Assembly (NCBI RefSeq): GCF_020421205.1
Contig: NZ_JAIZZH010000003.1
Coordinates: 806,001 to 870,000, forward strand
DNA from: Hymenobacter pini
Lineage (GTDB): Bacteria > Bacteroidota > Bacteroidia > Cytophagales > Hymenobacteraceae
Length of the DNA stretch: 64,000 bases
Direction of reading: 5' to 3'
The translations under genes and the position numbers were made by a program. The notes below the pieces were generated by a model. It had not been told where the DNA came from, searched no databases, and was given only the letters and a program-made list of their open reading frames with translations. This document shows positions 35,849 to 43,582 of the stretch, one piece after another. Numbering within the stretch: the stretch's first letter is position 1; every line of letters begins with the position of its first letter.

Positions 35849-35858
35849 TTTCGCACAA
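35849..35858 (-). promoter_or_regulatory. Operator-like site at the endolysin promoter (inverted TTGTGCGAAA)
   Basis: TTTCGCACAA at 35849-35858 is the reverse complement of TTGTGCGAAA, identical to the first ten bases of the repressor half-sites at 8430 and 8492. Confidence 0.55.
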
Positions 35859-36807
35859 GATGATAACACACAAATATGCAACTTATTCACATATTTAGAA
35901 ACCAATAAGACTTTGCATCCAGCTTCCACTAATTGCATTTTCTGGGCGCGCCCCGTTGGGTCAGGCTGTCCAGGGCTTCGCTCCGGTGCTAACGCATTGG
36001 CTCCTGCGTCGCCACCCTTCCCATCCTTCGCGCATCCCCATCGAATCTGAGAGCAGCAGCAGCGGCTAATTGTCCAACGCCAGCTGCCCAGGCCCTGAAA
36101 ACGGGCCCCAGCAGCCGGCTACCACCCTACGCCGGCCGCCAGGCCGCGCCCCCCAAAAAGCGCCGCCTGTCAGCCTGCTTACCGCTCGTTCTGCGCTACG
36201 GCCCACCGCCGACCGTCCGCACAGCCCACCCGCCGGCCGCCGGCCTCCGCTACCGAGGCCCCGCCCGCGCCGGTCGGGTCTTCATTCCCTCCGCTCTTTC
36301 TGCTACGCGGCGCTCTGCTCGTTCGTCGCTCCGCTGCTCTGCGCTCCTCACTCTCTCCGCTTGCTGCGCGCCATTCGCACCGGTCATTGCGTCCCGCCCC
36401 GCGCTCCACCAGCCCGCCTACTCCCGATTCTGCCGCCCCTGCCGACCGCCCTACGCTCCTGCCCGGCCCTGTCTGCCTCGTCCTGCCCACCACACCAGGG
36501 CCCAGCCTACGCTACCGTATGCCCACCGCCCCGGCCGGCCTTCCGCTGGTCGGCCCGCCTCTGCCCCCACACGATTTGGTGCCTGCGACGAGCATCTATT
36601 GGGGGCGTCCCCCCAGGCCCCCCGTATCATGCTCCGCGCTGCTCTGCATTGCCTCGGGCTCCGCAGCCTAAAACGGCCGCTATTCCCTCATAAGGTGCCT
36701 TTCAGGCCTGCTCATTGGGGGCGCTCAGGCCGCCCCCCAATCCCCCCGGCCGAGGCTTCTAAGGCAGTCTGCCCGCTCGGCGGCCTGCACCGGGCCGTGC
36801 GCCACGC
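35859..36807. other. Gene-free, strand-biased 0.95-kb region with G/C hairpins
   Basis: No convincing gene. From about 36060 to 36560 the plus strand is strongly C/T rich with few A or G, giving proline/arginine-rich spurious frames. Two G-run hairpins follow: TGGGGG / CCCCCA at 36600-36615 and ATTGGGGGCG / CGCCCCCCAAT at 36714-36741 (one bulged base). The region separates minus-strand lysis genes from a plus-strand small-gene cluster. It could be an origin, a structured RNA or decayed DNA. Confidence 0.4.
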
Positions 36808-37197
36808 CTACAGCCCTAGCGTGCTACTGGGCGGCTGGGCGGCCAGCCACTCGCAGCGCCGCCCCAGGCGGGCGGCGGCGCGGGCGGCGCTCAGTGTGCC
36901 CCGGCTTTGCCCGTCCCAACATATCAGTACCAGGTCGGCCCGCTGCACTATCGCCGCGTTGCGCACGTGGGGCGCGGCGGGGCCGTGGGTGCGGTAGTCG
37001 GGGCGCAGCACCAGCAGCGGCACCCGGTGGGCGCGGCACCATTCCGCTGCTAGGCTGTCCACACCAGCCGCGCCCCCGCTCACCACCTGGGCCAGTTCAC
37101 CCGCCGCCTGCAGTGCTGCCAGCCGGGTCAGCAGCCCAGGCGCTTGCACCAGGCCCCGGCTACCTACCACAGCCACTACTTTTTGAACATTTTCCAT
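36808..37197 (-). CDS. SLOG/DUF2493-family nucleotide-sensing protein
   Basis: This 129-aa protein has a Rossmann-like opening (VVAVVGSRGLV), then SGGAAGVDSLAAEW and PDYRTHGPAAPHVRN followed by ADLVLICWDGQSRGT. This is the YspA-like SLOG pattern (GSR, GGAxGxD, D-W-G). SLOG proteins bind nucleotide-derived signals and appear in defence and phage-regulatory loci. It stands alone, divergent from the gene at 37376, with paired 13-bp repeats between them. Confidence 0.85.
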   Translation of the reverse strand: MENVQKVVAVVGSRGLVQAPGLLTRLAALQAAGELAQVVSGGAAGVDSLAAEWCRAHRVPLLVLRPDYRTHGPAAPHVRNAAIVQRADLVLICWDGQSRGTLSAARAAARLGRRCEWLAAQPPSSTLGL

Positions 37198-37234
37198 ATA
37201 TAAATATACGTCTTATTATCATCTTTTTATACAC

Positions 37235-37279
37235 CTATTAGGAAATAATTATCCTCTTAATTTACACTATTAGGAAATA
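37235..37279. promoter_or_regulatory. Paired 13-bp direct repeat (CTATTAGGAAATA)
   Basis: Exact copies at 37235-37247 and 37267-37279, 32 bp apart (about three helical turns), in AT-rich DNA between divergent genes. Probably a regulator-binding site. Confidence 0.5.
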
Positions 37280-37375
37280 CTTTCGTATATTTAGATAGTA
37301 GTTCGGGAAAGGCCCGGACGTATTGCGCCAGCCAAAGGCCACGGCGGCGCAGCCCACGGCTAACATCTACAGCCC

Positions 37376-37747
37376 ATGCTCACCGCTTTGCAGTTTTCGC
37401 AGCTCGTTACCGCTGCCTGGTCCGGTCCGGCCGCCGCCCATTTTGCCACCATCAGCCACTACGTAGCCCCGGAAGGCTACACCCGCACGCAGTACACGGC
37501 CTCGTACCACGTCGGCCGCGCCTGCCACCTGGGGCAGGCCGAGTGCCCCTTCCAGGCCATTGCCGCCGCCGTGCAGGCGTTTGCGGTGGCCCAGCCCGCG
37601 CCCAGCTTGCTGGGCGCGCTGGCCGTGGCCCATGCCGCCCAGGCCCTGGCTGCTGCGGCCCAGGCGCTGGCCGGTGGCCCCTTCCGCCGCCCCGGCTTCG
37701 CCTTCCGCTGCCTCCGCCACCGTTGCGCCCGCCTGCGCTATGCGTAG
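37376..37747 (+). CDS. Hypothetical protein (123 aa)
   Basis: First gene of a dense plus-strand cluster of small phage-type genes. The protein has an aromatic N-terminal half (FATISHYVAPEGYTRTQYTA, VGRACHLGQAECPFQAI) and an Ala-rich helical centre, ending in Arg/Cys. Family unknown. Its stop overlaps the next start (ATGCGTAG), which supports genuine coupled translation. Confidence 0.55.
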   Translation: MLTALQFSQLVTAAWSGPAAAHFATISHYVAPEGYTRTQYTASYHVGRACHLGQAECPFQAIAAAVQAFAVAQPAPSLLGALAVAHAAQALAAAAQALAGGPFRRPGFAFRCLRHRCARLRYA

Positions 37748-38033
37748 CGCCCTGCTAGCCGCGCCGGCCGCTCCCATATCGGGGGCGGCCCCGGTGCCCA
37801 CCGTACGTCAGCAGCTGGCCCGCACGCAGTCGGTGATGTTCGATGCCCGGCACGCCCTGTACGCGTTGCGCGACGAATACCCCCGCCAGCCGGCCCGCTT
37901 TGCCCGCATCCGCGCCGCCATCCTGCGCCTGCGCGAGGCCCGCGCCGCCTACAAAGCCGCCTGCGAGGCTTTCCACGCCAGCCCGGAAGGGGCCCAGCTC
38001 CAACGCTTGCGCCAGCAATATGCCCGCTGGTAG
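37740..38033 (+). CDS. Hypothetical helical protein (97 aa)
   Basis: Starts at ATG 37740, overlapping the previous gene by 8 nt. Residues 30-95 form a basic amphipathic helix-rich region (RFARIRAAILRLREARAAYK). Family unknown. The overlap chain with both neighbours argues that it is translated. Confidence 0.5.
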   Translation: MRSALLAAPAAPISGAAPVPTVRQQLARTQSVMFDARHALYALRDEYPRQPARFARIRAAILRLREARAAYKAACEAFHASPEGAQLQRLRQQYARW

Positions 38034-38313
38034 CATCCCGCAGGCCGGCCGTTGGCATACGGCCTGCCTGTACGCCGGCAACAAGGGCTGGGCCGTGGTG
38101 CGCGACGTGGCCCAGCCCGGCACCCGGCCCGGCGGCCCCGGCCATTACCAGCAAGAGGCCGCCCCCGGCGCCTACGCCACCCACGAGCAGGCCCAGGCCG
38201 TGGCCGATGCCCTGAACGCGCCGCCCATCCTGCGTCTGCGCCCGGCCGACCGCTACGGCGAGTTGCCCATGCCGGCCGACGACTACCACCCCCACCCCTG
38301 GGACTTGAAATAG
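38020..38313 (+). CDS. Hypothetical protein (97 aa)
   Basis: Starts at ATG 38020, overlapping the previous gene by 14 nt. It has a compact beta-type opening (GRWHTACLYAGNKGWAVVRD), a Gly/Pro turn, a short helix (THEQAQAVADALNAPP) and the ending DDYHPHPWDLK. It is typical of small phage proteins that describe row-like data repeats, but no function is known. Confidence 0.5.
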   Translation: MPAGSIPQAGRWHTACLYAGNKGWAVVRDVAQPGTRPGGPGHYQQEAAPGAYATHEQAQAVADALNAPPILRLRPADRYGELPMPADDYHPHPWDLK

Positions 38314-38402
38314 GGCTGTTGGCTGATAGCTCTTAGCTGTTAGCCCGGCCCCATCCATCAACAAGCTAACAGCCATCAGCTAATAGCTAATAGCAAAAGA
38401 CT

Positions 38403-38699
38403 ATGTACCAGCCCCATTTGCTCGACCCGCACAGCGCCAAGCCCCAACCCATCCAACCCCGCAACGGCCGCAGCTTCAAGCTGGCCGAGCTGTACGAACT
38501 ACTTGACTGCCGCACGGTGGATGTGGTGCGTCTCACCGATGAGCTGATTTTGATTATCGACGACGAAGGCAAGTTCCGCAACCCGGCTTATCTCAACCTG
38601 CTGGCTACCTATCTGTGGTACCAGTACCAGCCCGCCGCCCGCGGCCAGGACAGCATTGTGGGCCGCGTGATTCTGTGCCACGACAAGCAATTCCGCTAG
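38403..38699 (+). CDS. DUF3846-like protein
   Basis: This 98-aa protein resembles DUF3846: VDVVRLTDELILIIDDEGKF, then RNPAYLNLL and a final GRVILCHD. These proteins are found in phages and plasmids, where they are expressed early, and have no established role. It lies upstream of the recombination-type genes. Confidence 0.65.
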   Translation: MYQPHLLDPHSAKPQPIQPRNGRSFKLAELYELLDCRTVDVVRLTDELILIIDDEGKFRNPAYLNLLATYLWYQYQPAARGQDSIVGRVILCHDKQFR

Positions 38700-38703
38700 G
38701 CCC

Positions 38704-38898
38704 ATGAAAGCGCCCACCTTCCGCGCCTGGGTGCGACCCTGCCCGCGCTTCGGCTTTGTCTGGCAAGCCCGCCAGCCCTTTTACCCCGCCACCGCTAACG
38801 GCGACCGGCCCACCCGGGCCGCCGCCATGCGCGAAGCCATCCGGGACTGCCGCCACTTCCAGACCTGCCACGAACACCCCAGCCCTCGCAAGGGGTGA
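38704..38898 (+). CDS. Hypothetical small protein (64 aa)
   Basis: This 64-aa basic protein sits 4 nt after the DUF3846 gene. It has an aromatic opening (RAWVRPCPRFGFVW) and two Cys near the end (CRHFQTCHEHP). No family is recognised; tight spacing is the main support. Confidence 0.4.
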   Translation: MKAPTFRAWVRPCPRFGFVWQARQPFYPATANGDRPTRAAAMREAIRDCRHFQTCHEHPSPRKG

Positions 38899-38965
38899 CC
38901 GCACACGGCTACCGGGGGCCGGGCCGACAACTGGCCCCCATTCATTTCTCCTTCTCTTTCTTCTT

Positions 38966-39655
38966 ATGGCTAAGAAAAACGCCACCGCCCCCATTACCAC
39001 GCCCGCCGTACTCGAAACCGCCCCCGCCGAAGCGCGCCGGGCCTACCTGCTGGAAAAAGTAGATGAAGCCACCGGCGAGGTGCAGCAGGTTTCTCGCTTC
39101 CGCTACCTACCGGGCCACCCGCGCCAAATCCGTTTCGACGCCAAGGCCGGCCAGTTCAACATCAACGGCGTTACGCCGTTGGGTAATGCCCTTCGCTTCA
39201 TCCCGCTGGCCTGGCGCATCTTCCAGGACGACATCCTGAACATGGGCCGCAAGCTCTGGGCCGAGCTGTTCTACGCCGACGAGAAGGGCGCCATCTGCGC
39301 CGTCCTCTTCCACGGCTACTCGGTGGAGAACCTGTACCGTCTGATTGAACCCCTATTCTATGATGACTTGACCCTGGCCGACGTGGTGGTGAAGGTGCAG
39401 GCCAGCAAGAAGGAAACCACCAAAGACGGCAAGAAGGCCACCTACTACATTGCCGAGTTCAGCTACGAGCCCGCCGACCCGGCCGAGGTACAGGCCCGCC
39501 GCGAGTTTGCCCAGGACTTTACCATCTGGCGCGAGGAAACCCACACCGGCACGGCCGACGTGCGCATCCAGCACGGCTACCAGCGGCCCCAGGCCGAAGC
39601 GGCCCCGCTCGAACTGCCGGCCGGTGAAGCCTCTGCCACCGCCCAAGCTGCCTAA
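38966..39655 (+). CDS. Hypothetical, possible phage ssDNA-binding/recombination partner
   Basis: Starting at ATG 38966 gives 229 aa. The protein has a mixed alpha/beta core (RFRYLPGHPRQIRFDAKAGQ, then PLAWRIFQDDILNMG, then YADEKGAICAVLFHGYSVEN) and a low-complexity tail. It directly precedes an exonuclease gene, the place where RecT-like annealing or ssDNA-binding proteins are found. I see no RecT or SSB signature, so that role is inference from position only. Confidence 0.55.
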   Translation: MAKKNATAPITTPAVLETAPAEARRAYLLEKVDEATGEVQQVSRFRYLPGHPRQIRFDAKAGQFNINGVTPLGNALRFIPLAWRIFQDDILNMGRKLWAELFYADEKGAICAVLFHGYSVENLYRLIEPLFYDDLTLADVVVKVQASKKETTKDGKKATYYIAEFSYEPADPAEVQARREFAQDFTIWREETHTGTADVRIQHGYQRPQAEAAPLELPAGEASATAQAA

Positions 39656-39710
39656 CCCTGCCACCGGCCCCGCCCCGCTACGGGGTGGGGCCCCTAAAGT
39701 CCTACTACCC

Positions 39711-40382
39711 ATGTTTACGGATTTACTTGCGCACCCCAACCTGAACCAGGCCCAGCACCGCGCCCTGCCCCACGTCAGCAATACCGACCTTTCCACCCTG
39801 AAAGCCGAGCTGCTGGGCCAGTACCGCCGCCCCAATCCGCAGACGCTCAGCTTCGGCGTGGCCTTTCACGAGGCCGTGCTGGAGCCCGGCCGCTACACCC
39901 CGCCCGAACTGCCCCCGGCCCAGGTCCGGCTGCTGGAAAGCCTGGCCGCCGCCGTGCGCCGCCAGCGCTACTGCCGCGACCTGTTGCACCGCGGCACGCC
40001 CGAATTGACCCACACGGCCACCCACACCGCTACCGGCCTCACGGTCAAAATCCGCCCCGACCTGCTGCTGACCACGCCCCGCCTCGGCCGCCGGGTACTC
40101 GTGGACTTCAAAACCACCAGCTGCCGCGACTACGCCCAATTCGTGGCCACCATCGAGCAGTACGACTACGACCGCCAGGCCGCCCTATACACCGACGCCC
40201 TGCAGGCCGACCGCTTCCTGATTGTAGGAGTCCAAAAGAAAGCCCCACACGAAATCTGGCTGGTGGAGTTGTCAGCCGACGCCGCCACGATGGAGCAGGG
40301 CCGCAAAAAGTACCAGCGCCTAATGCGGGCCTACGCCGCGCGCGAAACTGACATCCAACCGGCCAACCAGCTGGCCGCATGA
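39711..40382 (+). CDS. PD-(D/E)XK exonuclease, RecE/Cas4-like
   Basis: Starting at ATG 39711 gives 223 aa. Features are SFGVAFHEAVLEP (a GxxxH-like motif I), KIRPDLLL with the catalytic Asp, VLVDFKTT (D-x-K) and QAALYTDAL (a QxxxY motif), the order found in RecE, phage exonuclease VIII and Cas4-type nucleases. It probably resects dsDNA ends for phage recombination. There is no Cys cluster as in Cas4. Confidence 0.85.
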   Translation: MFTDLLAHPNLNQAQHRALPHVSNTDLSTLKAELLGQYRRPNPQTLSFGVAFHEAVLEPGRYTPPELPPAQVRLLESLAAAVRRQRYCRDLLHRGTPELTHTATHTATGLTVKIRPDLLLTTPRLGRRVLVDFKTTSCRDYAQFVATIEQYDYDRQAALYTDALQADRFLIVGVQKKAPHEIWLVELSADAATMEQGRKKYQRLMRAYAARETDIQPANQLAA

Positions 40383-40414
40383 GCCGCCGCCTAAACCCGA
40401 TTCTACTTCCTACC

Positions 40415-40735
40415 ATGGCAACATTCCAGATCTTCCAGAGCAACGGTCAGTACTGGTACCGCCTGCGCGCCGACAACGGCGAAATCGTTCAGACCGGTGA
40501 GGGCTACACCACCAAAGCCAGCTGCCGGCACGGCATCCGGTCAGTGCAGGCTAATTGCCGGCCCGAGCAGTTCAAATGCTTCTTCACCGCCGGCCAGTAC
40601 GGCTTCAACCACGTGGCCGCCAACGGCGAAATCATCGGCCGCAGCGAGAAGTACACCACCGCCCAAGCCCGTGACCATGGCCTGCAGGTCGTGATGTTGG
40701 CCGCTCCTTCCGCCCACGTCGAGGACCTGAGCTAG
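40415..40735 (+). CDS. YegP-like protein, two DUF1508 repeats
   Basis: Starting at ATG 40415 gives 106 aa, the right length for YegP. Two tandem DUF1508 units are visible: FQSNGQYWYRLRADNGEIV and the weaker GQYGFNHVAANGEII, each followed by a helix (SCRHGIRSVQ, QARDHGLQVV). An alternative start at 40379 overlaps the exonuclease stop (ATGA) and may couple translation. Function of the family is unknown. A bidirectional terminator follows. Confidence 0.85.
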   Translation: MATFQIFQSNGQYWYRLRADNGEIVQTGEGYTTKASCRHGIRSVQANCRPEQFKCFFTAGQYGFNHVAANGEIIGRSEKYTTAQARDHGLQVVMLAAPSAHVEDLS

Positions 40736-40755
40736 TCCTGCGGCGTTCAACGAAC

Positions 40756-40790
40756 AAAAGCCCCGTCAGTATGCCGCTGACGGGGCTTTT
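40756..40790. terminator. Bidirectional terminator
   Basis: AAAAGCCCCGTCAG (40756-40769) and CTGACGGGGCTTTT (40777-40790) pair perfectly around a 7-nt loop, between convergent genes. Confidence 0.92.
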
Positions 40791-40849
40791 GCTTGCCGGG
40801 AGCTATTGATGAATGGTTTCTCAAATCGTGCAGCAGCTTGCTGCAAAAA

Positions 40850-41629
40850 CTACGACTGCCATTTGCTGCGGTGCCAGTCCAGAAACGCCGGGTCCGGCAG
40901 AAACCGCCGCCTTGCCGGCAGCCGCAGCGGCTGCCCGTGGTACTGCCCCAGCAGCTCACCCGCCGCCTGGGCATCGGGCCGGCTGCCCGCCCGCACCGCC
41001 GGCGCCACCTCAATCACGTAGTCGTCGGGCCGAATCGTGAACAGCCCCAGCTCAAACGCCCGGTCGTGCAGGGCATTCAGGGCCAATCCGTTTCGCGGGT
41101 TCAGCCGGTTGGCCTCGTCCACCGCCCAGGGCCGGATGTGGCCCGCCACCAGCAGCGCCGGCTGCCGCAGCCCCGTCACGCAGCACGTACTATCATAGGC
41201 CGCCAGCACCGTGCGCCGGAAAAACTGCTGATTCACCCGCACCTGCACCAGCTGCTCCCGCACCCGGCCTACCGGCACCGGCGGCAGCGGCTCGTACTCC
41301 GCCGCCACTTCTTCCAGCGTCAGGTGCTGCGCTTCGGCCAGACGCTGCTCGCTTTCCAGCGCCCGCCCTGCCCAGTCAGCGTAGAACTCCGCCCACACCT
41401 GCCGGTCCAGGTGGCTGGCGTTGCTCATGCCCGCCCGGTCCAGGCTCGGGTCCAGACTGGCGAAGTTCACCAGCTTCAGCGCCACCGAGCTGGGCGTGCG
41501 CCCCAGTAGCTCCGCCAGCTGGATAATAGCCGGATTGCCCTTGTGCAGCTGCCCGAACGGCAGCTTGCAGTACAGGTTGATGGCCAGCAGCAGCTCATCC
41601 CGCGTCCAGAGGCGTTGCCCTTGTTTCAT
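40850..41629 (-). CDS. HNH endonuclease-domain protein
   Basis: This 259-aa protein has an N-terminal winged-helix-like region (WTRDELLLAINLYCKLPFG, LLGRTPSSVALKLVNFAS) and a C-terminal HNH domain (YDSTCCVTGLRQPALLVAGH, then RNGLALNALHDRAFELGL), with the His/Asn/His order visible. This architecture is common among predicted restriction endonucleases near methylases and defence genes. It may be the last gene of the minus-strand cluster above it (125-nt gap) or independent. Confidence 0.85.
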   Translation of the reverse strand: MKQGQRLWTRDELLLAINLYCKLPFGQLHKGNPAIIQLAELLGRTPSSVALKLVNFASLDPSLDRAGMSNASHLDRQVWAEFYADWAGRALESEQRLAEAQHLTLEEVAAEYEPLPPVPVGRVREQLVQVRVNQQFFRRTVLAAYDSTCCVTGLRQPALLVAGHIRPWAVDEANRLNPRNGLALNALHDRAFELGLFTIRPDDYVIEVAPAVRAGSRPDAQAAGELLGQYHGQPLRLPARRRFLPDPAFLDWHRSKWQS

Positions 41630-41753
41630 AGCTTCTAAACTATTCGGCCCTGTGATTCTGAGGGCCGGTCAACGTCCATGACAGCCGTAGCCGCCGCGGC
41701 ATGTATACCCTATTCTTTCCGTAAGTTCCTACTCATGCGCCGGGTGTAGCGGG

Positions 41754-43565
41754 CTATTTTACCCGCACCACATTCCACTCGTCTTTTCCCTTCTTCTTGT
41801 TATGCTGCATCACGGCCCGGCCGCTTACAGTGTCGCCCTGCTGCCAGCCGTGCCGGGCGATGAGGCTCGCCGGCAGAAACACATTGTCCGCGAAGCCGAA
41901 GCCCGCATCCAGTATCTTGATGGAGCCCGCAAAGTCCCGGCACAGCCGCGCATCAGATGCCGCGCTGGTGGGCTCCACGGTGAGGGCGAAGTGCTTGGTC
42001 TCGCCGTCTTTCTGCTGGCTCCGGAGCCTGATTTCCACAGTGTCGCCGGCCTCCAGGTCCAGCAGCTGGAATTCAGCCGGCCGGAAGGCGCCGCTGAAGC
42101 CGGGCCGCACGCCAAAGAACGCCATAGCACGGTCTGCAGTAAAACCGGTAAGCACCACCACGTGCGCGGGCAGCACGTCCCAGAGTTTACCTGCCGGGCG
42201 AGCAGCTAGCTGCACCACGCGCTGGTAGTCGGCACTCTGCTCGGTACGCACCTGCAAAGGGGTGCCCGGCGCCGATTTGCTCAGCCACGGATACCGTTTC
42301 AGGGGTACGGAAAGCGGCTTGGCATCTGCGCCGGCCGGCAGCAGCCGCACCTGTGCTGGCTTATCGGCCGCGGCTTCGCGGATGTACTGGAGCACGACGG
42401 GCTGCCAGGGCAGGTCGCCGTAGGCAGTCTGCTCAGCCAGGGCCAGCCACTGGCGGCGCGTAGCCTCATCGGGCGCGGCTGGGTGGCCGGCCAGTTGAGT
42501 TCGCAGCAGCAGCATCTCCCCGCGCACGGGCCAGCCTTCGGCGTTGGTTGTTTCTTCCGCTTTCTGCAGCTGCCAGCGGGCTTCACCGGGGTGGTCTACT
42601 GCCAGCTGGGCAGCCAGATTGAGCCGTAGGCCCCGCAGAAACTTCTCCTCCGTGCGGCAGGTGGTGGCCCGGTACAGGCAGGCCAGCGCCGCCGCCGGGT
42701 CGGTGCCGGTCAGCGTTTCGACCAGCAGCTGCCAGGCCCAGAATTCGCTGCTCTTCTGGCGCACGACCGGCAGCAGCGTCGGCAGGGCCGCCGCCGCGTC
42801 GCCTATCCGCAGCTGCAGCTTCGCCCGGAAATACGGCAGCCACTGATAGCCGGGATATTTCTCGATGACCTGCGTCAGTTGGGGCAGAAATGCTGCTATG
42901 TGCGCTGGGAAGTCCTGCGTAGCTTCTGTGTTCAGGGGTGCGGTACTCAGCTCCCGGGCAATACCCATAAACACCTGTTGCGCCAAGGCTGCCTGTTGAC
43001 GGCCCTGATATTCTTCTCCTACAAAATCATCCGCCCGCAGATACGCAGGCCCGTACGTCAGCAGGAAGGGCAGCGGGCTGCTTTTCTCCTTTACCTGTAC
43101 TACAGCTTTCAACAGGGCCGAATGCGCCTCGCAAGGCCGAGGATACGGCATCTCGGCGAGCAGTCCCAGCACCTGCTGTACTTCTGTCCTGTAGCGGTAG
43201 CGCACATCTGCGGTGGGCAGCGTGCTGCGCGTCCAGACAGGAGAGCCATTCAACTTCACCTCCAGCCACGCCCCGATAGCATGCGGAGCTTTCGCCAGCG
43301 CGTATATACGCTTTACTACCTGCCAGATAATCTGGGTATAGAGCAACTCTTCATCGGCCCCCAGTCCCAAATCCGCCAATGCCTGCAGCTGCGGCTGCAA
43401 GGATACGGTAGTGTCTGCGGCTGCCAGCTTCAGCTGCTCATAGTACACCCAGGCCATATTGCGCTTGGCCCATACGTCAGTGGGTTTAGCGGCCAATTCG
43501 GCCAGGCCTTGCGTAAGGGCTTCATCCAGTCGGCCAGCTTTGCGGAGTTCGGTAACGGTGGGCAT
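41754..43565 (-). CDS. Large TPR-like protein with C-terminal OB/beta domain
   Basis: This 603-aa protein has helical hairpins over about 1-420, including TPR-like units (AGRLDEALTQGLAELAAKPTD, DVWAKRNMAWVYYEQL; EKYPGYQWLPYFRAKLQLRIG). The C-terminal 180 residues are beta-rich (TPLQVRTEQSADYQRVVQLA, ...VVVLTGFTADRAMAFFGVRP, GDTVEIRLRSQQ, GDTVSGRAVMQHNKKKGK) like OB or cold-shock-type folds. TPR-plus-OB proteins accompany helicases in some conflict loci; I cannot place it in a named family with confidence. It starts 17 nt after the helicase stop and is co-transcribed. Confidence 0.7.
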   Translation of the reverse strand: MPTVTELRKAGRLDEALTQGLAELAAKPTDVWAKRNMAWVYYEQLKLAAADTTVSLQPQLQALADLGLGADEELLYTQIIWQVVKRIYALAKAPHAIGAWLEVKLNGSPVWTRSTLPTADVRYRYRTEVQQVLGLLAEMPYPRPCEAHSALLKAVVQVKEKSSPLPFLLTYGPAYLRADDFVGEEYQGRQQAALAQQVFMGIARELSTAPLNTEATQDFPAHIAAFLPQLTQVIEKYPGYQWLPYFRAKLQLRIGDAAAALPTLLPVVRQKSSEFWAWQLLVETLTGTDPAAALACLYRATTCRTEEKFLRGLRLNLAAQLAVDHPGEARWQLQKAEETTNAEGWPVRGEMLLLRTQLAGHPAAPDEATRRQWLALAEQTAYGDLPWQPVVLQYIREAAADKPAQVRLLPAGADAKPLSVPLKRYPWLSKSAPGTPLQVRTEQSADYQRVVQLAARPAGKLWDVLPAHVVVLTGFTADRAMAFFGVRPGFSGAFRPAEFQLLDLEAGDTVEIRLRSQQKDGETKHFALTVEPTSAASDARLCRDFAGSIKILDAGFGFADNVFLPASLIARHGWQQGDTVSGRAVMQHNKKKGKDEWNVVRVK

Positions 43566-43582
43566 AGAGATAGAATAGCGGC

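Noticed and set aside
36070..36693. Open frame of 207 codons, Pro/Arg/Ser-rich
   Set aside because: Composition follows the C/T bias of the region; no domain, no overlap with neighbours, and frames are open on several strands.
39711..40382. Cas4 from a CRISPR locus
   Set aside because: No cysteine cluster and no cas genes or repeats nearby; a phage exonuclease fits better.
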